The position numbers and the translations under genes are program-made. A stretch of 56,104 nucleotides of DNA from Oceanobacillus massiliensis str. N'diop (GTDB lineage: Bacteria; Bacillota; Bacilli; Bacillales; Amphibacillaceae), in the NCBI RefSeq assembly GCF_000285495.1, contig NZ_HE610977.1, positions 554,613 to 610,716 of the forward strand. Reading direction: 5' to 3'. Positions 25,915 through 34,546 of the stretch are shown in pieces (position 1 is the first letter of the stretch; each line of letters starts with the position of its first letter). Under the pieces are notes generated by a model, which saw only the letters and a program-made list of their open reading frames with translations, did not search any database and was not told the DNA's origin.

Positions 25915-26466
25915 TTAATTGCCGAAGCTGAGTTTCGCCTGTGATAATGGCCAATATTTCACATCCACTTTCCCAACAAGCTGTTCAAGCGATATAAAAC
26001 CAAAGGATCTGCTGTCCAGACTGTCCCCCCGGTTATCTCCCATGACAAAAAGCCGTTCTTCCGGCACTTTTTGTTCGCCAGTTGTATCTTTAAGCGTGAA
26101 ATTATCTGTAAATGGCCGGGAATCACTTGCCTGAACATATGCATCCAGAAAATCTTCTTTCACAAATTCTCCATTTACATACAGCCGATCGTTTTTGTAT
26201 TCGATTTCATCGCCAGGCAATCCAATTACCCGTTTCACGTAATCTTCTTCCTCATTTGCATGAAAAACAATAACATCAAACCGATCGACATCCTTCAAAT
26301 CATATACCACTTTATTTACCATTAGTAAATTACCATCATATAACGTAGGTTCCATCGATTCGCCATCGACAATATAGCTTGCAAAGATTGTCGATCGTAA
26401 AATTACCGCAAGCACGACTGCAAACAAGACTAAAAAAATCAATCTGCGATAATTGTATTTTCTCAT
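25915..26466 (-). CDS. lepB: Signal peptidase I (SipS/SipV type)
   Basis: Membrane-bound type I signal peptidase that removes signal peptides from Sec and Tat substrates. The 183-residue protein is the compact Gram-positive type: N-terminal membrane helix (LIFLVLFAVVLAVIL), box B with catalytic Ser in VDGESMEPTL, box D with catalytic Lys in DYVKRVIGLPGD, and box E MGDNRGDSLDSRSFG. The ATG follows GGAGGA seven bases upstream. It lies just downstream of the YhjE-type gene, as sipV does in B. subtilis. Confidence 0.95.
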   Translation of the reverse strand: MRKYNYRRLIFLVLFAVVLAVILRSTIFASYIVDGESMEPTLYDGNLLMVNKVVYDLKDVDRFDVIVFHANEEEDYVKRVIGLPGDEIEYKNDRLYVNGEFVKEDFLDAYVQASDSRPFTDNFTLKDTTGEQKVPEERLFVMGDNRGDSLDSRSFGFISLEQLVGKVDVKYWPLSQAKLSFGN

Positions 26467-26548
26467 TATATCTTCCTCCAGGTTATTATCTACTCTTATA
26501 ATACCCATGGAGAAGCACTTTTAACCTATATTCACCTTCAGAACGCCT

Positions 26549-27175
26549 TTATTTCGCATTTTTTTTCAATCTTTGTTCGAGGTATTTGCCCAGCATCCAG
26601 AAAAGGACTATTCCTATTCCAACAACAATCGTTTTAACGGGATTCTGGGCAAATTCCATAATACTTGAACCAACGTAGGAAATCGAGAATATCATTACTG
26701 TCTTTCCCAAAAGAACAGCAAGGATGAACTGTTGTGTGCTTACTTTCGACAAGCCTGCCACAACATTGATAATCGCTGACGGTGAAAACGGAAAACAGAG
26801 CAAAAGAAACATCGGCCCGAATCCATGGCGTTCCACCCATGCAGTGACACGCGTCACCTGTTTATTCCTTCTTACTTTTTTAAGGAACTTCGTATTGCCC
26901 AGCCTTCGTATCAGCAGAAACACAACAATTGCTCCACTGCTGGCGCCAAGCCAAGAGAAAAGAAATCCCTCCAATAATCCGTAAGCCGCTGCATTACCCA
27001 ACACGAACACAATGAGCGGCAAAAAAGGCAAAAAGGCTTCTATAAATGGAAAAATAATTCCGGGCAATGGCCCCAAACCTTCATACTGGTTCAATAGCTG
27101 CTGTATAACTTCTTCCAACCCATCCTCTTCAAGAGCTGTTTTCCAGTTGGAGAAAGTAATGTTTAATAGGTACAT
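26549..27175 (-). CDS. yhjE: TVP38/TMEM64 family membrane protein (YhjE-like)
   Basis: A 208-residue protein with about five membrane helices. The family signature lies in the middle: FLFSWLGASSGAIVVFLLIRRLG, then FGPMFLLLCFPFSPSAIINVVAGLS, followed by VLLGKTVMIFSISYVG. These DedA-related proteins have been linked to lipid scrambling or transport; a specific role here is not shown. It is divergent from the yhjD-like gene and probably cotranscribed with the signal peptidase gene about 80 bases downstream. Confidence 0.88.
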   Translation of the reverse strand: MYLLNITFSNWKTALEEDGLEEVIQQLLNQYEGLGPLPGIIFPFIEAFLPFLPLIVFVLGNAAAYGLLEGFLFSWLGASSGAIVVFLLIRRLGNTKFLKKVRRNKQVTRVTAWVERHGFGPMFLLLCFPFSPSAIINVVAGLSKVSTQQFILAVLLGKTVMIFSISYVGSSIMEFAQNPVKTIVVGIGIVLFWMLGKYLEQRLKKNAK

Positions 27176-27349
27176 TTAGTTGGATTCTCCTCGTAACATG
27201 AACGACTTCATAAGTTAATCTTATTTATATTTTAAATTAAACAGGAAAAATTGCATAGTTTTAAGAAAAAATCGGCCACTTTCTTTTTATTTCTGTATTT
27301 TTAAATTAAGTAGTGTATTTTATGCAACTTTGTCATATAATAAGATAAT

Positions 27350-27363
27350 CGAACAAACGTTCT
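27350..27363. promoter_or_regulatory. Candidate LexA (SOS) box
   Basis: CGAACAAACGTTCT matches the B. subtilis LexA/DinR consensus CGAACRNRYGTTYC in all but the last base. It lies about eight bases after a TATAAT-like -10 (27336-27341) and 25 bases before the yhjD-like start, a good repressor position. Regulation by LexA is inference from the motif. Confidence 0.6.
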
Positions 27364-27387
27364 ATGTTACAGAAAGGTGTTGTTAGT

Positions 27388-27780
27388 ATGCGCTATCTAA
27401 CAGACGAAGAATTGGAATTGGCCACCCGCTTCCTTTTTCTGTCTATGGCGATGGTTGTAATCAGGCAGGATATCGGTCACGCTCAAAATAGTGCCTCTAA
27501 ACTGAAGGAATTTCATGTGAGAACTCTGGAGAAAATGGAAACGGAAGCGGCCTTCGAACGGAGAAATTTAAAGACGTTGATGAGAAAGAAGAACATGAAA
27601 ATTGTAACACTCAATAAGAATGACTCCTTCTCATCGTTTCTCTTTCTATGTCAAGGCCGGGAAGAGAAACGGAATTACTTTAATCCTGCCATCCGCAATA
27701 AGGTGGCGGCCATTGTTCAGGAGCTTACGTTGAAGGTTCTGCAATCATATCAGCAGGAGAATACTGCTGCAAAAATTTGA
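27388..27780 (+). CDS. yhjD: YhjD-like protein, unknown function
   Basis: A 130-residue cytoplasmic protein of mixed helical character. The start giving MRYLTDEELELATRFLFL has AAAGGTG eight bases upstream; the upstream in-frame ATG has no site. Late in the chain, REEKRNYFNPAIRNKV resembles what I recall of YhjD from B. subtilis, and the location beside yhjE and comK agrees. No catalytic motif is visible. Its last 56 bases overlap the end of comK on the opposite strand. A LexA-like box lies at its promoter. Confidence 0.65.
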   Translation: MRYLTDEELELATRFLFLSMAMVVIRQDIGHAQNSASKLKEFHVRTLEKMETEAAFERRNLKTLMRKKNMKIVTLNKNDSFSSFLFLCQGREEKRNYFNPAIRNKVAAIVQELTLKVLQSYQQENTAAKI

Positions 27781-28246
27781 TCCTGTTATCGAGCTGAAAG
27801 CGAAATTGTGCAGTCCGCTGCAATTGATTCAGCATGGAGCCATATGAAATATCTAGTACGACCCTGCTTCCATTTTTAAATTGGATTTCCGTCTGCTGAT
27901 TATTGGCCCTGCTGACCTTGTCAATATGTGAATGGGCAATCCATGCACACTTTGGGTTACTGGGAGAAGAAGTGGGAAAGAAGTACATCCCGCTGGAAGG
28001 ATCAATGGAGATTGGTGCTTTATGTGTAATACCGCAAATGTCGCGTGTCCCGTCCTGTCTGCCTTTGAGGCTGGATCCGAAGAACCGGCATGCTTCGTCA
28101 ATAATCTTTGTAGGGGTTTGATCCAAAACATACTCTGTGTCTTCCTCGATCACATAAGTCACATTTTCCCCTTCCGGATTTCGCTTGGCAATGACGGCCA
28201 TTGTAACAGGTGTTATTTCATGGGTTGTGAAATAATAGTTTTTCAT
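27725..28246 (-). CDS. comK: Competence transcription factor ComK
   Basis: ComK is the master activator of late competence genes. The 173-residue protein aligns well with the core: CRFFGSSLKGRQDGTRDI, ITHKAPISIDPSSGMYFFPT, SNPKCAWIAHSHID and the GSMLNQLQRTAQFRFQLDNRI segment. B. subtilis ComK is about 192 residues; here the tail ends near SPADMIAEPST, without the FMLYP-type MecA-binding segment I recall from B. subtilis. Upstream, TAAACTAAATTTT (28333-28345) is a near match to one half of a ComK AT-box pair; a clear second half is not seen. The 3' end overlaps the facing yhjD-like gene. Confidence 0.93.
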   Translation of the reverse strand: MKNYYFTTHEITPVTMAVIAKRNPEGENVTYVIEEDTEYVLDQTPTKIIDEACRFFGSSLKGRQDGTRDICGITHKAPISIDPSSGMYFFPTSSPSNPKCAWIAHSHIDKVSRANNQQTEIQFKNGSRVVLDISYGSMLNQLQRTAQFRFQLDNRIKFLQQYSPADMIAEPST

Positions 28247-28403
28247 AAATATACGATTCTTCCTTTCCGAAAAAATAAAAAGAAAGTGGCTTATCTATTA
28301 ATTTACCACAACAAACTATCAAATGATACATATAAACTAAATTTTTAGAAAAAATATATTATTCCATTATTTGAGCGGTTGGGTAAGCTGCCTATAATCG
28401 ATT

Positions 28404-28438
28404 AAAAAAGAGTTTTGCCAATCAATATGACAAAACTC
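28404..28438 (-). terminator. Terminator of the acyl-CoA ligase gene
   Basis: On the minus strand GAGTTTTG and CAAAACTC enclose a 13-base loop and run into TTTTTT. Confidence 0.75.
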
Positions 28439-28455
28439 GCGACTATCATCTTCAT

Positions 28456-30003
28456 TTATGGTTTGGTAATTTGATCCCTTAGGTTTTTCCTAAGGATTTT
28501 ACCAGTGGTATTTTTAGGCAGTTCCTCTAAAAATTCAATTGTCATGGGAATTTTATATTTTGCCAAATGTAATGTACAGAAATCAGTCAAAGCTTCTGCT
28601 GTAACTTCAGGATTGTCCACTACCACAAATGCCATGACTTCCTCACCAGTTTCTGGTTGTGGAGCGCCGACAACCGCAACCTCTGTTACATTCGGATGCG
28701 AATACAGCACTTCTTCCACTTCCCGTGGATAGACATTATAACCCCCAACTATTATCATATCTTTTTTACGATCGACAATATAAAAGTAACCTTCCTCATC
28801 CATACGGGCCATGTCACCTGTATAAAGCCAGCCGTCCTTTAATGCAAGCATTGTTTCCTCGGGAAGTTTATAATAGCCCTTCATGACGTTCGGACCTCGA
28901 ACAATCAATTCCCCTACCTCGCCTGGTTCTAACTCCTCACCAAATTCATCCACTACCTTATTTTCCACATTGACAATATTCCTGCCAATGGAACCAGCCT
29001 TACGGGGCCGATCGAGCGGATTGAAACAAGTAACAGGGCTTGCTTCCGATAAACCATACCCTTCTGATACCCTTACATTGAAAGCCTGTTCAAATGACTT
29101 GAGTAATGCGACTGGCATAGCCGCACCACCTGAAATACAAAGACGGATATCCGCAAAATCAGCCTGATTGCCTTTGACACTTTGCAGCAAATAGTTGTAC
29201 ATTGTCGGGACACCTGCAAAAACCGTTGCTTGATGCTCTTTAGCAGCACGGAAAACTTCCTTTGGTGAAAACTGCGGCAGAATGATGATCGTTCCGCCAT
29301 TCAAAAGTGGCGCATTAAGGGCTACAGTTAGACAGAAGACATGGAACATTGGCAGCGCAGCTATCACACAGTCCTTATGGCCGATTGACAGGTAATTAGC
29401 AACATCCTGTGCATTGGAGTATAGATTCTTATGTGTTAGCATGGCACCTTTTGGCTTACCCGTCGTACCTGATGTATATAGGATAATGGCTAGATCCTCG
29501 CCCGCCAATTTCGGCTCTTCAAACACAGAGCTGCCACCGCTCACAAAGCGGGTGAATGAATACAGTTTCGGTTTGATGATGCTGCTTGTGAAATCATTGG
29601 CTGTCTCTTTACCACTTTCGCAAATTATGTAATGTTCCACTTTTGTCAGCTCACCTGCGATTGGCAAGAACTTTTGAAGGATTACATCCATTGTGATGAT
29701 ACCTTTTACATCCCCATTTTGAATAATGTAAGACAGCTCTGAAGTGGTATACAACGGATTAATCGGAATCACCACCGCGCCTGCCCTTAACGCTCCATAC
29801 AGGCCAATTATAAAGTGGGGACTGTTTCCCGCAACGAGTGCGATATGATCCCCCTTTTGGTAGCCAAGCTCTATAAGGCTGGAGGCAAACCTCTGCACAG
29901 AAGCTTCCAACTCATAATATGTTGTCTCCCTATCTTGAAAGATATAGGCAACTTTTTGTGGATTTTCCTTGGCGATATGGAATAACTTTTCACTTAAATT
30001 CAT
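28456..30003 (-). CDS. yhfL: Long-chain fatty acid-CoA ligase (YhfL/LcfA-like)
   Basis: Activates fatty acids with ATP and CoA for beta-oxidation or lipid use. The 515-residue ANL-family enzyme shows the P-loop-like IILYTSGTTGKPKGAMLTH, the YGLSEASPVTCFNP adenylate motif, the hinge segment GWLYTGDMARMDEEGYFYIVDRKKDMI and the final Lys in PKNTTGKILRKNLR. The ATG follows AGGAGG. A near-perfect FadR operator sits directly upstream and a cre-like site about 135 bases upstream. The gene lies between comK and lplJ, the yhfL position in B. subtilis. Confidence 0.95.
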   Translation of the reverse strand: MNLSEKLFHIAKENPQKVAYIFQDRETTYYELEASVQRFASSLIELGYQKGDHIALVAGNSPHFIIGLYGALRAGAVVIPINPLYTTSELSYIIQNGDVKGIITMDVILQKFLPIAGELTKVEHYIICESGKETANDFTSSIIKPKLYSFTRFVSGGSSVFEEPKLAGEDLAIILYTSGTTGKPKGAMLTHKNLYSNAQDVANYLSIGHKDCVIAALPMFHVFCLTVALNAPLLNGGTIIILPQFSPKEVFRAAKEHQATVFAGVPTMYNYLLQSVKGNQADFADIRLCISGGAAMPVALLKSFEQAFNVRVSEGYGLSEASPVTCFNPLDRPRKAGSIGRNIVNVENKVVDEFGEELEPGEVGELIVRGPNVMKGYYKLPEETMLALKDGWLYTGDMARMDEEGYFYIVDRKKDMIIVGGYNVYPREVEEVLYSHPNVTEVAVVGAPQPETGEEVMAFVVVDNPEVTAEALTDFCTLHLAKYKIPMTIEFLEELPKNTTGKILRKNLRDQITKP

Positions 30004-30020
30004 TTACAATCCTCCTTTTC

Positions 30021-30038
30021 TGAATGAATACTCATTCA
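30021..30038. promoter_or_regulatory. FadR operator
   Basis: TGAATGAATACTCATTCA is an almost perfect palindrome matching the FadR (YsiA) consensus TGAATGANTANTCATTCA of bacilli. It lies between the promoter and the ribosome binding site of the acyl-CoA ligase gene, where bound FadR would block transcription until released by long-chain acyl-CoA. Confidence 0.85.
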
Positions 30039-30137
30039 TAAATTTGTTTAATGTTATCGGAATTGTTAATCGTCAATACGGAAACTTTTTAATTTTCCGT
30101 ATATTGTTATTATAGAAGAACCCTTCTCTCATTTCAA

Positions 30138-30152
30138 TAGAAAGCGCTAACA
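30138..30152. promoter_or_regulatory. Candidate CcpA cre site
   Basis: TAGAAAGCGCTAACA differs from the cre consensus WTGNAANCGNWNNCW at one position. It lies about 135 bases upstream of the acyl-CoA ligase start, beyond its apparent -35 (TTGACG, 30071-30076). Carbon repression of fatty acid use would make sense, but the placement upstream of the promoter is not the usual repressing position. Confidence 0.45.
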
Positions 30153-30188
30153 TTATTATTGGCAATTGATTGATGGAAGATTGTTGTA

Positions 30189-30219
30189 TAAAAAAGTCCA
30201 CTGTGATGGCAGTGGACTT
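30189..30219 (-). terminator. Terminator of lplJ
   Basis: AAGTCCACTG and CAGTGGACTT form a perfect ten-base stem with six-base loop, followed on the minus strand by TTTTTT. Confidence 0.85.
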
Positions 30220-30224
30220 GATAA

Positions 30225-31220
30225 TCAATATAGAAGATTAATAAAATCTTCTTTTGAAATTCTCCCTAGATAATGTGACACTTCGAAATCTTCAAGTGCT
30301 TCTTCTATAGCTCTGCGTTCATGACGAACACCCTTCAGTCTTTCTTCAAGCTCTTCTATTTGGCCAATTCCGAAGAAATCTCCATAGATTTTGCAGTTTT
30401 CGATTATCCCTTTCTTCACGTCCAAACGAACATCTACGAGACCTGCATCAAATTTATAGGTTTCCTGCACATTAAATGCTGGAGATTTCCCATAATTCCA
30501 CTCCCATTGCTGATAACGCTTTTTCGAGATCTCCGAAATATTTTCCCAATCTTCATCCGTGAGGACATATTGTGGAACATCTCTTACATCATCGACATTA
30601 AAGACGTGTTTTAAGATGGTTTCTTTAAACTGTTCCATCGTAATTTTTTCCTTGAGAAATTCTGAGATGTTTGCTACGCGGCTCCGGATCGATTTGATAC
30701 CTTTTGATTCAATTTTGATCTTCTTGACCTTCAGCGCTTTAGTCAGTTCTTCCAGTTCAGAATTAAACATCAATGTCCCGTGGCTGAACATGCGGCCCTT
30801 TGTAGAGAACATTGCATTTCCAGAAATCTTCCGTCCGTTCACTGCCAGATCATTGCGGCCCTGCATCTCTACAGGAACCCCTAATTGATTGATGGCCTCG
30901 ACCATCGGCTGGGTAAATTTAGCGAAGTTCTGAAAGCTGTTTCCATCATCTTTAGTAATAAAACTGAAGTTAAGGTTTTGTTCATCATGGTATACAGCAC
31001 CACCGCCCGACAAGCGGCGCACCACTTTAATTCCTTTTTCATCGACATAATCTGTGTTGATTTCTTCAATTGTATTCTGGTTTCGTCCGATGATAATGGA
31101 CGGCTGATTAATATAAAATAGTAAATATGTATCTTTCTCACCAAAGTTTTCCAAAATGTATTCTTCGATGGCCAGGTTGACCATAGGGTCTGTAATCCCT
31201 TTATTATCGATAAACTTCAT
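30225..31220 (-). CDS. lplJ: Lipoate-protein ligase (LplJ)
   Basis: Attaches free lipoate to lipoyl domains by ATP-dependent ligation. The 331-residue protein has the LplA-type large domain with VVRRLSGGGAVYHDEQNLNFSF, the ligase Lys in NGRKISGNAMF, and a C-terminal accessory domain beginning near WEWNYGKSPAFN. The ATG follows GGAGGAGG. It corresponds to yhfJ/lplJ in the yhfI-yhfJ-yhfL order of B. subtilis. Together with lipM and lipA near 52 kb the organism can both scavenge and make lipoyl groups. Confidence 0.94.
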   Translation of the reverse strand: MKFIDNKGITDPMVNLAIEEYILENFGEKDTYLLFYINQPSIIIGRNQNTIEEINTDYVDEKGIKVVRRLSGGGAVYHDEQNLNFSFITKDDGNSFQNFAKFTQPMVEAINQLGVPVEMQGRNDLAVNGRKISGNAMFSTKGRMFSHGTLMFNSELEELTKALKVKKIKIESKGIKSIRSRVANISEFLKEKITMEQFKETILKHVFNVDDVRDVPQYVLTDEDWENISEISKKRYQQWEWNYGKSPAFNVQETYKFDAGLVDVRLDVKKGIIENCKIYGDFFGIGQIEELEERLKGVRHERRAIEEALEDFEVSHYLGRISKEDFINLLY

Positions 31221-31304
31221 GTTTTTGGCTCCTCCTCCAATTCACTTTCTAACCCCAGTTTAATTCAAAAATTCAAAGTTATCAAAGGAAATAGCTTGAC
31301 AGTC

Positions 31305-32036
31305 CTAGGACTGCCAGACCATTCCTTCTTCAGCCAATCTGATTGTTCCATGATAGTACTGTTTTGCTTCTTCCACCAGCTGGTCAAGATTGCCAAACTG
31401 TGGAAGATGACTGAGCACCAATGTCTTCACACCGGCATTCTTGGCAATTTTTGCCCCTTCTTCACTATTCATATGTCCTGCTTTCGATCCATCTTGTCCA
31501 GCATAATAATTACAATCCGTTATCAGTAAGTCAGCATTTTCCGCAAAGTCTTTCCACTCGTCCTTATAGCTTGAATCTGCTGTATACACAATGACGCTTT
31601 CTCCATCTGTTATCCGCATTCCATAGCATGGAACAGGATGAACCGTTTCAAGAAACTGGATCGTAAATGGCCCGATTTTTAATTCCTGTTCAGGATCGTA
31701 TGGCATACCCTTTGTATATTCATGGCTTAAGGATTCAAACTCTTCAAGATCCTTTGTATGCCCGTAAATTGGCAATACTGAATCTGAATTTTTTACATAG
31801 AATTGTATTAGCTTTGCATACTGAAGCACACCAATATCTGCAATATGGTCGTGATGGTAGTGGGAAAGAATAACTGCATCAAGCTCGGATACATCTCTAT
31901 AATTCTGCAATTTGGATAATGAACCACTGCCAGCATCAATCAGCAATGAAAAATTATTTTTTTCAAGTAAATAAGATGAAGTTGCGCCATCCCTTGCCGG
32001 ATAGCCTCCCCAGCAGCCAATAACGGTCAATTTCAT
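31305..32036 (-). CDS. yhfI: Metallo-beta-lactamase-fold hydrolase (YhfI-like)
   Basis: A 243-residue MBL-fold protein. It begins KLTVIGCWGGYPARDGATSSYL, has the metal motif SHYHHDHIADIG (HxHxDH), an Asp in VYTADSSY and late VLSHLPQ with a His ligand. The fold and features resemble RNase Z/phosphodiesterase-like MBL proteins; the substrate is unknown. Downstream gap contains a CAGTCCTAGGACTG palindrome overlapping the stop codon. It is next to lplJ, about 80 bases upstream of it. Confidence 0.88.
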   Translation of the reverse strand: MKLTVIGCWGGYPARDGATSSYLLEKNNFSLLIDAGSGSLSKLQNYRDVSELDAVILSHYHHDHIADIGVLQYAKLIQFYVKNSDSVLPIYGHTKDLEEFESLSHEYTKGMPYDPEQELKIGPFTIQFLETVHPVPCYGMRITDGESVIVYTADSSYKDEWKDFAENADLLITDCNYYAGQDGSKAGHMNSEEGAKIAKNAGVKTLVLSHLPQFGNLDQLVEEAKQYYHGTIRLAEEGMVWQS

Positions 32037-32145
32037 ATTAAATCACTCCTAAATCAAATTTTGTTGTAACACAGTATTGACAACATGAATACTGTTATAA
32101 TACAATAGTTTCAAGTTCCAAAACAATTGCAAAAGGAGGATACAC

Positions 32146-32277
32146 ATGATCAGTGTTGTTGAGTTTTTCAGAAACCTGCCTAAAAAGAAATGCACACAAT
32201 GCGGTGAAGACATGATCCATGAGAAAGCTGACTGCTACGGAAATGTTTGCGACGAATGTGATCACCCCGCAAGATAA
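32146..32277 (+). CDS. yhfH: YhfH-like small zinc-ribbon protein
   Basis: A 43-residue protein preceded by AAAGGAGG at ideal distance. It begins MISVVEFFRNLPKKKCTQCG and ends with a second pair, CDEC, giving a CxxC...CxxC zinc ribbon plus one extra Cys (CYGNVCDEC). Size, start and motif agree with YhfH of B. subtilis, which stands divergent to yhfI in the same way. The function is unknown; the knuckle could bind zinc or nucleic acid. Confidence 0.85.
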   Translation: MISVVEFFRNLPKKKCTQCGEDMIHEKADCYGNVCDECDHPAR

Positions 32278-32367
32278 TCGCAGCTGCAGACTCAATTAAT
32301 GTGTAACTCAGATGAAATTGGAATACTTTAATAGAACTGTACTACAACAATCCTATAAATTCTACCC

Positions 32368-32394
32368 GCAGCTATGATTATAGCTGCCTTTTTT
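32368..32394 (+). terminator. Terminator of yhfH
   Basis: GCAGCTA and TAGCTGC around a six-base loop, then CTTTTTT. Confidence 0.75.
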
Positions 32395-32485
32395 CGTTTG
32401 GATATATCAGAAAGTTCTATTATTATTGTTATATTTATATTATACTTAATAGAATTAGAAATATAAATTACAAAGGAGTTTACCT

Positions 32486-34300
32486 ATGACAATTTCTACT
32501 ACGACAAGATCCAGTCGCTCCGAAACGGCACAGGAGGAAACATGGAATTTAACCGATCTATTCCCTAGAGATGAAGCCTGGGAGAATGAACTTACCAGTA
32601 TACAGGAAGACATTATTGACATCACAAGCTACAAAGGGAAGCTCACCTCTAATTCCAGCACATTACTGCAAGCAATAAAAGCACTTGAAACCTATCAGCA
32701 GCGTGTCGTCCGTGTTGCTGCCTATGCAGGTCTGCGTTTTAGCGCAGATGGATCAGATCCTGATAATCAAAGGGATTCATCGAAAATGTCTGCAGCTTTA
32801 GCATTCGTCGATGCGAAACTATCATTCTTCCAATCCGAATTGCTTACACTTTCCGACCAAACAATAGAAACGTTTCTAAAAGAACAGCCACAATTGAAAA
32901 ACTACTACAAAATGCTAAATGATCTGATGGAGGATAAGGCCCATACATTAGCGCCCGAAATTGAAGAGGCCCTAGCTGCACTCAGCGAAGTACATAATGC
33001 ACCATATATGATTTATCAGCGCAGCACTTCTTCAGATATGGAGTTTGATTCGATTAAAAATCCGGATGGGGTCGAACTTCCAATGTCAGCAGCCCTGTAT
33101 GAAGATCGCTATGAATTCTCACCTGATACCAGTACACGCAGAGCCGCATATGATTCTTTTACCAAAACACTGAATCAATATAAAAATACATTTGCTGCAA
33201 CCTATGCGACAGAAATAACGAAACAGATTACGCTTTCCCGACTCAGAAAATATGAGTCTGTCACAGACTTCCTACTGGCTAAACAGCAGGTTACCAAAGA
33301 AATGTACCATAACCAGCTGGAAGTCATCCAAAAGGAGCTTGCTCCCCATATGCGCCGCTTCATCAAGCTGAAAAAGGAAAAACTTGGTCTGGATGAAATT
33401 CGGTACAGCGATTTAAAAGCACCGCTCGATCCGGAATTCAATCCTAAAACTACCTATGAGGATGCTACAGCAACGATTGTTGAAGCATTAAAAGTAATGG
33501 GACCCGAATATACGGAAATTATCAAAAAAGGAATTGCCGAACGCTGGATTGACCGTGCTGATAATATCGGCAAAGCAAATGGGGCATTCTGTTCAAGTCC
33601 ATACGGTGTCCATCCCTATATTCTGATTACATGGACAGACACAATGCGCGGTGCATTCGTCCTTGCCCATGAACTTGGACATGCAGGTCATTTCTACCTT
33701 GCAGGGAAGCATCAATCCCTTATCAATACCCGCCCTTCCACTTATTTTGTTGAGGCTCCATCAACATTAAACGAGCTGCTTTTAGCGGAGCATCTATTGA
33801 ACAATACGGATGATGTTAGAATGAAGCGCTGGGTGATCACACAGCTGCTAGGTACCTACTACCACAACTTTGTAACTCACTTGCTCGAGGCTGAGTACCA
33901 GCGCCGTATCTATGACCTTGCAGAACAGGGAGTTCCATTAACAGCAAATGTACTTTGCAAAGAAAAGCGTGAAGCATTGGAAAATTTCTGGGGTGATGAG
34001 GTAGCATTTGACGAAGGAGCTGGTCTCACATGGATGAGACAGCCTCATTACTACATGGGTCTTTATCCATACACGTATTCAGCAGGGCTGACAGTCTCAA
34101 CAGCAGTCGCTCAAAAAATCAAAGAAGAAGGAAAAACTGCAGTCGACAGCTGGCTTGATGTCCTAAGAGCAGGAGGAACCAAAAAGCCGCTTGACCTGAT
34201 TAAGCAGGCCGGTGTCGACATGTCCAAACCAGATACAATTAAAGTAGCAGTTGACTATGTCGGTTCCCTTGTTGACCAGCTGGTAAAAAGCTACGAATAA
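32486..34300 (+). CDS. pepF: Oligoendopeptidase F (PepF)
   Basis: Cytoplasmic zinc metallopeptidase of family M3 that cleaves short peptides. The 604-residue protein has usual length; the active site is VLAHELGHAGHF (HExxH with the third ligand, a Glu, in the following APSTLNELLLAEHL helix). The C-terminus has YPYTYSAGLTVSTAVAQ typical of M3B enzymes. ATG after AAAGGAG. It is monocistronic with its own terminator. In B. subtilis the homologue has been connected with sporulation signalling, but no such link can be read here. Confidence 0.95.
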   Translation: MTISTTTRSSRSETAQEETWNLTDLFPRDEAWENELTSIQEDIIDITSYKGKLTSNSSTLLQAIKALETYQQRVVRVAAYAGLRFSADGSDPDNQRDSSKMSAALAFVDAKLSFFQSELLTLSDQTIETFLKEQPQLKNYYKMLNDLMEDKAHTLAPEIEEALAALSEVHNAPYMIYQRSTSSDMEFDSIKNPDGVELPMSAALYEDRYEFSPDTSTRRAAYDSFTKTLNQYKNTFAATYATEITKQITLSRLRKYESVTDFLLAKQQVTKEMYHNQLEVIQKELAPHMRRFIKLKKEKLGLDEIRYSDLKAPLDPEFNPKTTYEDATATIVEALKVMGPEYTEIIKKGIAERWIDRADNIGKANGAFCSSPYGVHPYILITWTDTMRGAFVLAHELGHAGHFYLAGKHQSLINTRPSTYFVEAPSTLNELLLAEHLLNNTDDVRMKRWVITQLLGTYYHNFVTHLLEAEYQRRIYDLAEQGVPLTANVLCKEKREALENFWGDEVAFDEGAGLTWMRQPHYYMGLYPYTYSAGLTVSTAVAQKIKEEGKTAVDSWLDVLRAGGTKKPLDLIKQAGVDMSKPDTIKVAVDYVGSLVDQLVKSYE

Positions 34301-34304
34301 TGTG

Positions 34305-34336
34305 AAAAGAAGATCAGCCGCAGCTGGTCTTCTTTT
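34305..34336 (+). terminator. Terminator of pepF
   Basis: AAAAGAAGATCAGC pairs with GCTGGTCTTCTTTT (one G-T pair) across a four-base loop, followed by a T-rich stretch. Confidence 0.85.
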
Positions 34337-34462
34337 GGTTTTTGGGGAATGGGGCGTGGGGCTTGGGCTTGATGAGTGGCTCGATGCTAGGCAGGGTGCT
34401 GGGTGCGGGGCTGATGCAAGCTGGGCGGCGCGTCCTCTATTTAAATTTTGCGCCCGATTAAT

Positions 34463-34546
34463 TGTGAACATCAGCTATTTTCCTGTGAACATCAGCATAT
34501 CTCTTGTGAACATCAGCCTTTCTCTTGTGAACATCGGCATTTTCAT
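34463..34546. repeat. 21-bp-period TGTGAACATCAGC array, locus 1
   Basis: TGTGAACATCAGC (last unit CGGC) starts at 34463, 34484, 34505 and 34526: exactly 21 bases apart. The eight bases between cores vary. The array ends at the stop codon of the NERD gene. Upstream of it, 34345-34440 is a GC-rich, G-run segment without a gene. The first 37 bases are identical to part of the array at 35644-35680. Confidence 0.9.

Noticed and set aside
27725-27780. Frameshift truncating comK or yhjD
   Set aside because: Both frames end with normal stop codons and the overlap is a plain convergent 3' overlap; without reads a frameshift is not supported.
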